Assembly (NCBI GenBank): GCA_903970315.1
Contig: CAJCIJ010000116.1
Location: 1 to 8,684, forward strand
DNA from: Actinomycetota bacterium
GTDB taxonomy: Bacteria > Actinomycetota > Thermoleophilia > Solirubrobacterales > Solirubrobacteraceae
DNA length: 8,684 nt
Direction of reading: 5' to 3'
The stretch's first letter is position 1; each line of letters opens with the position of its first letter. The position numbers and the translations under genes are program-made. Positions 5,925 to 8,684 of this stretch are shown here, piece by piece. Under the pieces are notes generated by a model. That model was not told the origin of the DNA. It did no database searches and saw only the letters and a list, made by a program, of their open reading frames with translations.

Positions 5925-7132
5925 GGCGGTCGCTGGTGGGGTCGGGACTCGTACTGATCGCCGCCCTGGGGATCAGCTCGGTGGTGATGGTCATCGCCGG
6001 TGGCGGCCACGCGGTCGTGGTCACCGCCGAGATCCTGGTGCCAATCGGGGTGCTGGCTCTGCTGGTCGCGCAGGCGGCAGCCAGCGGCTGGCTGGGACCC
6101 ACGACGCTGCACCGGCGCTTTGGGCTCGGGCTCGGACTCGCGCTGGGGCAGCTGCTTGCGGCGCTGGTCATCGGCGCCGCCGTCATGTTCGTGTCAGACC
6201 ACGATGCGCTGGCGACCATTGGCCTGCTGGTCTTCGCCGCGCTGATCGCGGCGCGCGCCGCGCAGCTGCTTTCAAGCGGCGTCGAGCGGGACATCCGCAA
6301 CGTTCGCGACGGTCTTCAGGCCGTGCAGCGCGGAGATCGCCAAGCCCGTGTGACCGCCTCGTCGAGCACCGAGCTTTCAGACCTTGCCACGGCGGCCAAC
6401 CGAATGATCGGCACGTTGCAGTCCGAGGAACGACAGCGCGACGCCGCCGACAACGCCCGCCGCCAGGTCATCGCTGCCGTGTCGCACGATCTGCGCACCC
6501 CACTGACTTCGCTGCGGCTGCTCACCCAGGCGCTGGACGACGACCTGGTCGACGCCGCCACCGCGCGGCGGTACGTGCAGACCATGGGAACCAATGTCCA
6601 AACGCTGTCGGTGCTGATCGACGACCTGTTCGAGCTTTCGCGCTTGGACGCCGGGGACTTCGCTTGGAGCACCGAAGCCGTGGCCCTCTCAGAGCTCGTG
6701 CGCGACACGATCACCAGCATGAGCCCTGCGGCCGACGCCAAATGTGTGAGCCTGGGCGCCAGCATCGCCCCCGACCTGGCCCCCGCACGTGCCAACCCCG
6801 ACAAGCTCCAGCGCGTGCTGTGCAACCTGCTCCAGAACGCCATCCACCACACACCGGCCGACGGCAGCGTGCTGGTCAGTGCCCAGGCCGCCGAGGACAC
6901 GATGGAGATCGAGGTCGCCGACACCGGTGCCGGGATTGACGCACAGGACGCACAGCGGGTGTTTGAGCCCTTCTACCGCGCCGGTTCCGATGCCTCCCGC
7001 TCGGAGGCCGGCAGCGGCCTTGGCCTGGCGATCGCCCGTGCGATAGTCGAGGCACACGGTGGGCGAATCTGGCTGGCCGAGGCGCCGCACGGCACGCGCG
7101 TGCGGTTCACCCTGCCGCTCGCCACCGGATAG
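5921..7132 (+). CDS. HAMP sensor histidine kinase with four membrane helices
   Basis: The 403-residue product has four predicted membrane helices (about 7-26, 32-53, 69-92, 97-117) with short connecting loops, so there is no large outer sensor domain and the signal is probably read in or near the membrane. A HAMP-like linker (about 112-170) leads to the HisKA domain with the phosphoacceptor His189 in VSHDLRTPL, then the ATPase domain with N-box NLLQNAIHH (302-310), G1 DTGAGI (334-339), F-box FEPFYR and G2 GSGLGL (364-369). All catalytic motifs are intact. The ATG at 5921 overlaps the stop of the regulator gene (ATGA); the frame is open to 5786 but that part lies within the regulator. Position after dipZ suggests it senses an envelope redox or metal state; this is inference. 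Confidence 0.95.
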   Translation: MRRSLVGSGLVLIAALGISSVVMVIAGGGHAVVVTAEILVPIGVLALLVAQAAASGWLGPTTLHRRFGLGLGLALGQLLAALVIGAAVMFVSDHDALATIGLLVFAALIAARAAQLLSSGVERDIRNVRDGLQAVQRGDRQARVTASSSTELSDLATAANRMIGTLQSEERQRDAADNARRQVIAAVSHDLRTPLTSLRLLTQALDDDLVDAATARRYVQTMGTNVQTLSVLIDDLFELSRLDAGDFAWSTEAVALSELVRDTITSMSPAADAKCVSLGASIAPDLAPARANPDKLQRVLCNLLQNAIHHTPADGSVLVSAQAAEDTMEIEVADTGAGIDAQDAQRVFEPFYRAGSDASRSEAGSGLGLAIARAIVEAHGGRIWLAEAPHGTRVRFTLPLATG

Positions 7133-7146
7133 AGCGGCACTGGCAG

Positions 7147-7169
7147 GGCGCCGGACCGGCGCCGGACCG
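7147..7169. terminator. Hairpin and 11-bp tandem duplication between convergent genes
   Basis: GGCGCCGGACCGGCGCC (7147-7163) is an inverted repeat giving about a 7-bp GC stem with a 3-nt loop. It is made by a tandem copy of GCGCCGGACCG (7148-7158 and 7159-7169). It lies 14 bp past the kinase stop and directly at the stop of the convergent cyclase gene, so it may end both transcripts. No T-run follows. Confidence 0.5.
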
Positions 7170-8423
7170 TCAGCTCAAAGCCGGCGTGCCCTGCGGGGCG
7201 CGCTCGGCAGCCGTGGCCGCCGCCACAACATCGCCCGCGGCGACCTCGAACGCCAGCAGAGGATGCGGCCGGCGGCCGATCCCCGCCCCCACGTACACCC
7301 GGTCGCGGCCGCCGCGCTTGGCCTCGTAGAGCGCCGCGTCGGCAGCCGCGAAGACATCCCGGTAGTTGAAGGCGCCACCCCGCGTCGAAGCACTGGCGCC
7401 ACAGCTCAGGGTCACGTGCTGGCCGGCGCCCAGATCCATGGTCGACACCGCCCTGCGCAGGTTCTCGGCGAGCTTTTCCGTCTCGCTCAGTCCAGCGCCG
7501 GGCACCAGCACCACGAACTCCTCACCCCCAAACCGGTAGACGAGGTCAAAGGCGCGCAGCTGCGCGCGGATCGTGGCGGCGACCGCAGCCAACACCTCGT
7601 CGCCGGTGGTGTGTCCCCGGGTGTCGTTGATGTCCTTGAAGTGATCCAGGTCGGCAACGATCACACCGATGGGGTCGCCCGTGATCTCGGCCTGCTGCTC
7701 CAATTCTTCGGTGCGACTTTCCAGGGCGCCACGGTTCAACAGCCCGGTGAGCGGATCGATCACGCACCGGTCGCGGTGCTCGATCTCTGAGCGCATCAAC
7801 GCGGTGGACAGCAGCGTCACGGCGACTATGAGGAAGGCCGGCGCACCCACCAGCACTGGGTCGGCAATGACCGCGTGCCAAGACGTCCCGAAGGCCACAC
7901 CGGCAAGCAGGCCCAAGGCCACCAGGACCCCCACCTTCAACGGACGGCCCGGGAATCGCGCCGGCAGGGTCACCACAGGGATAGCTATCCACGACAGTGC
8001 CGCAAGACTGGCGCCGCCGCCAAGCAGGGCAACGCTTGCCGCGATGATCACCTCAAGGCTCAGCCAGGCGCCGAAGATCATGCGCTCCGGGTGTACCGCT
8101 CGCCGGGAGAATCGCGTCGACACCGCGATCACCAGGGCCGCTGCGAACGCCGGGGCTAGCTCCCAGAAGCCGATCCATGGGGCAGCGATCAGCAGGCCCA
8201 CGAAGATCAGCGCCATCGTCTGCCGGATAACCGAGACCAGCCGGTGGTCCATGTCCAGGAGTCGTTGGCGATCGACATCGCCAAACAGCCAGTCGCGGCG
8301 GCGCGATCCTGGCGCCTCAGTGGTCGCCGCGGTGTGCCCCCACGCCAGCATGTGCTCGCGCGGGTGAACGACGTCGTGCCGGTCCACCGTCTGTTGCCCG
8401 TCCGGGTTGGCTTGCGCCTTCAT
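7170..8423 (-). CDS. Membrane diguanylate cyclase (GGDEF domain)
   Basis: From ATG 8423 the protein has 417 residues. A soluble N-terminal part (about 1-68) is followed by about six hydrophobic segments (70-210), a membrane sensor I cannot assign to a named domain. The GGDEF domain (about 218-380) starts with DPLTGLLNR (223-231), has the metal-binding ADLDHFKDIND and the active site GGEEF (299-303), and ends with ADAALYEAKRGGRDRV. An RxxD (RAFD, 290-293) five residues before GGEEF is the inhibitory site for product feedback, so an active, c-di-GMP-inhibited cyclase is expected. The last 40 residues are Ala-rich and outside the domain. The frame is open to a TTG at 8507, but ATG 8423 has GAGGAAG at a proper distance, and a promoter-like pair lies within the longer version. 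It converges with the histidine kinase and seems unrelated to it. Confidence 0.92.
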   Translation of the reverse strand: MKAQANPDGQQTVDRHDVVHPREHMLAWGHTAATTEAPGSRRRDWLFGDVDRQRLLDMDHRLVSVIRQTMALIFVGLLIAAPWIGFWELAPAFAAALVIAVSTRFSRRAVHPERMIFGAWLSLEVIIAASVALLGGGASLAALSWIAIPVVTLPARFPGRPLKVGVLVALGLLAGVAFGTSWHAVIADPVLVGAPAFLIVAVTLLSTALMRSEIEHRDRCVIDPLTGLLNRGALESRTEELEQQAEITGDPIGVIVADLDHFKDINDTRGHTTGDEVLAAVAATIRAQLRAFDLVYRFGGEEFVVLVPGAGLSETEKLAENLRRAVSTMDLGAGQHVTLSCGASASTRGGAFNYRDVFAAADAALYEAKRGGRDRVYVGAGIGRRPHPLLAFEVAAGDVVAAATAAERAPQGTPALS

Positions 8424-8470
8424 GACCACTTCCTCGGCCTGTTGCCCTCCTCCCCTTGAGAGCGGTTGTG

Positions 8471-8499
8471 ACATTAGCAACATCCCGGCGTCATGTAAA
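8471..8499 (-). promoter_or_regulatory. Promoter of the diguanylate cyclase gene
   Basis: On the minus strand TTTACA (8499-8494, one mismatch to TTGACA) and TAATGT (8476-8471) are 17 bp apart. Transcription would start near 8464, leaving a leader of about 40 nt before the ATG at 8423. The -10 is imperfect; GCTAAT two bases earlier is an alternative. Confidence 0.45.
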
Positions 8500-8590
8500 G
8501 GCCGCAAAGTGCGACTCCCACCGTCGCCGCCGGTGCAAGTCGGGCGGCAGAAGGCCCACCCCGTCGCCCATCCCCCGCGATCCTGCCAGC

Positions 8591-8684
8591 GTGCCCGAGC
8601 GTTCGATTTCGTGGAAGATGCACGGCAACGTGGAGAAGGCGTACGAGCTGCAGACGCTGGGCGTCGAGGACAGGCACTGGTGGT
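8591..8684 (+). CDS. Probable class I SAM-dependent methyltransferase, 5' end only
   Basis: Thirty-one codons are visible from GTG 8591 to the window edge. They read as real coding sequence and end in VEDRHWW. A His-Trp-Trp shortly before the SAM-binding region is common at the N-terminus of class I methyltransferases encoded near sugar or cell-surface gene clusters. The GTG start has no ribosome binding site; GATCCT lies 6 nt upstream, which could be a -10 of a leaderless gene. An in-frame ATG at 8618 is the alternative start. Function is a guess until the rest of the gene is seen; the coding call is firmer than the family. Confidence 0.5.
   Translation, partial: MPERSISWKMHGNVEKAYELQTLGVEDRHWW

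Noticed and set aside
8424..8507. Longer start of the diguanylate cyclase (TTG 8507 or ATGs in between)
   Set aside because: These lie at or upstream of the promoter-like pair at 8471-8499 or lack a ribosome site; ATG 8423 has one.

Overview
The window is GC-rich throughout (roughly two thirds G+C by eye) with codon use to match. It reads as a chromosomal piece of a high-GC actinobacterium. The pairing of DUF4430-type exported proteins with a B12 riboswitch, a DipZ-type CcdA-thioredoxin fusion, and probable leaderless starts would fit Thermoleophilia/Solirubrobacterales; that placement is inference. I see no insertion sequence, tRNA, rRNA, CRISPR array or phage gene.

Left block (1-2340, minus strand): a cobalamin riboswitch (about 2092-2284) precedes two exported proteins that overlap by 11 bp. 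The first is a secreted DUF4430/Ig-like protein (813-2051). The second is a DUF4430 lipoprotein (823 to beyond the left edge) that starts inside the end of the first. The Shine-Dalgarno sequence of the first gene lies in a hairpin whose loop can pair with riboswitch loop L5, which fits shut-down of translation by B12. DUF4430 resembles the C-terminal domain of transcobalamin and intrinsic factor, so this looks like a vitamin-B12-repressed extracellular B12-capture system. Any transporter would lie beyond the left edge.

Middle block (2343-3480): a SRAP/YedK DNA-protein-crosslink protein (+) converges with a tiny secreted Met/His/Lys-rich peptide (-, 56 aa) across a set of hairpins and three 19-bp tandem repeats. 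The peptide has a structured leader in which its Shine-Dalgarno sequence can form an alternative hairpin. An operator-like dyad sits between it and the divergent dipZ.

Right block (3485-7132, plus strand): dipZ (envelope thiol-disulfide redox), an OmpR-family response regulator and a four-helix HAMP histidine kinase form a tight operon with 20-bp and 4-bp overlaps. A GGDEF diguanylate cyclase with an intact inhibitory site (7170-8423, -) converges on it. At the right edge a probable methyltransferase begins (8591, +).

Together the middle and right blocks suggest an envelope redox/metal module: a candidate metal-binding peptide, a thiol oxidoreductase and their own two-component system. The functional link is inference from position and shared intergenic DNA.
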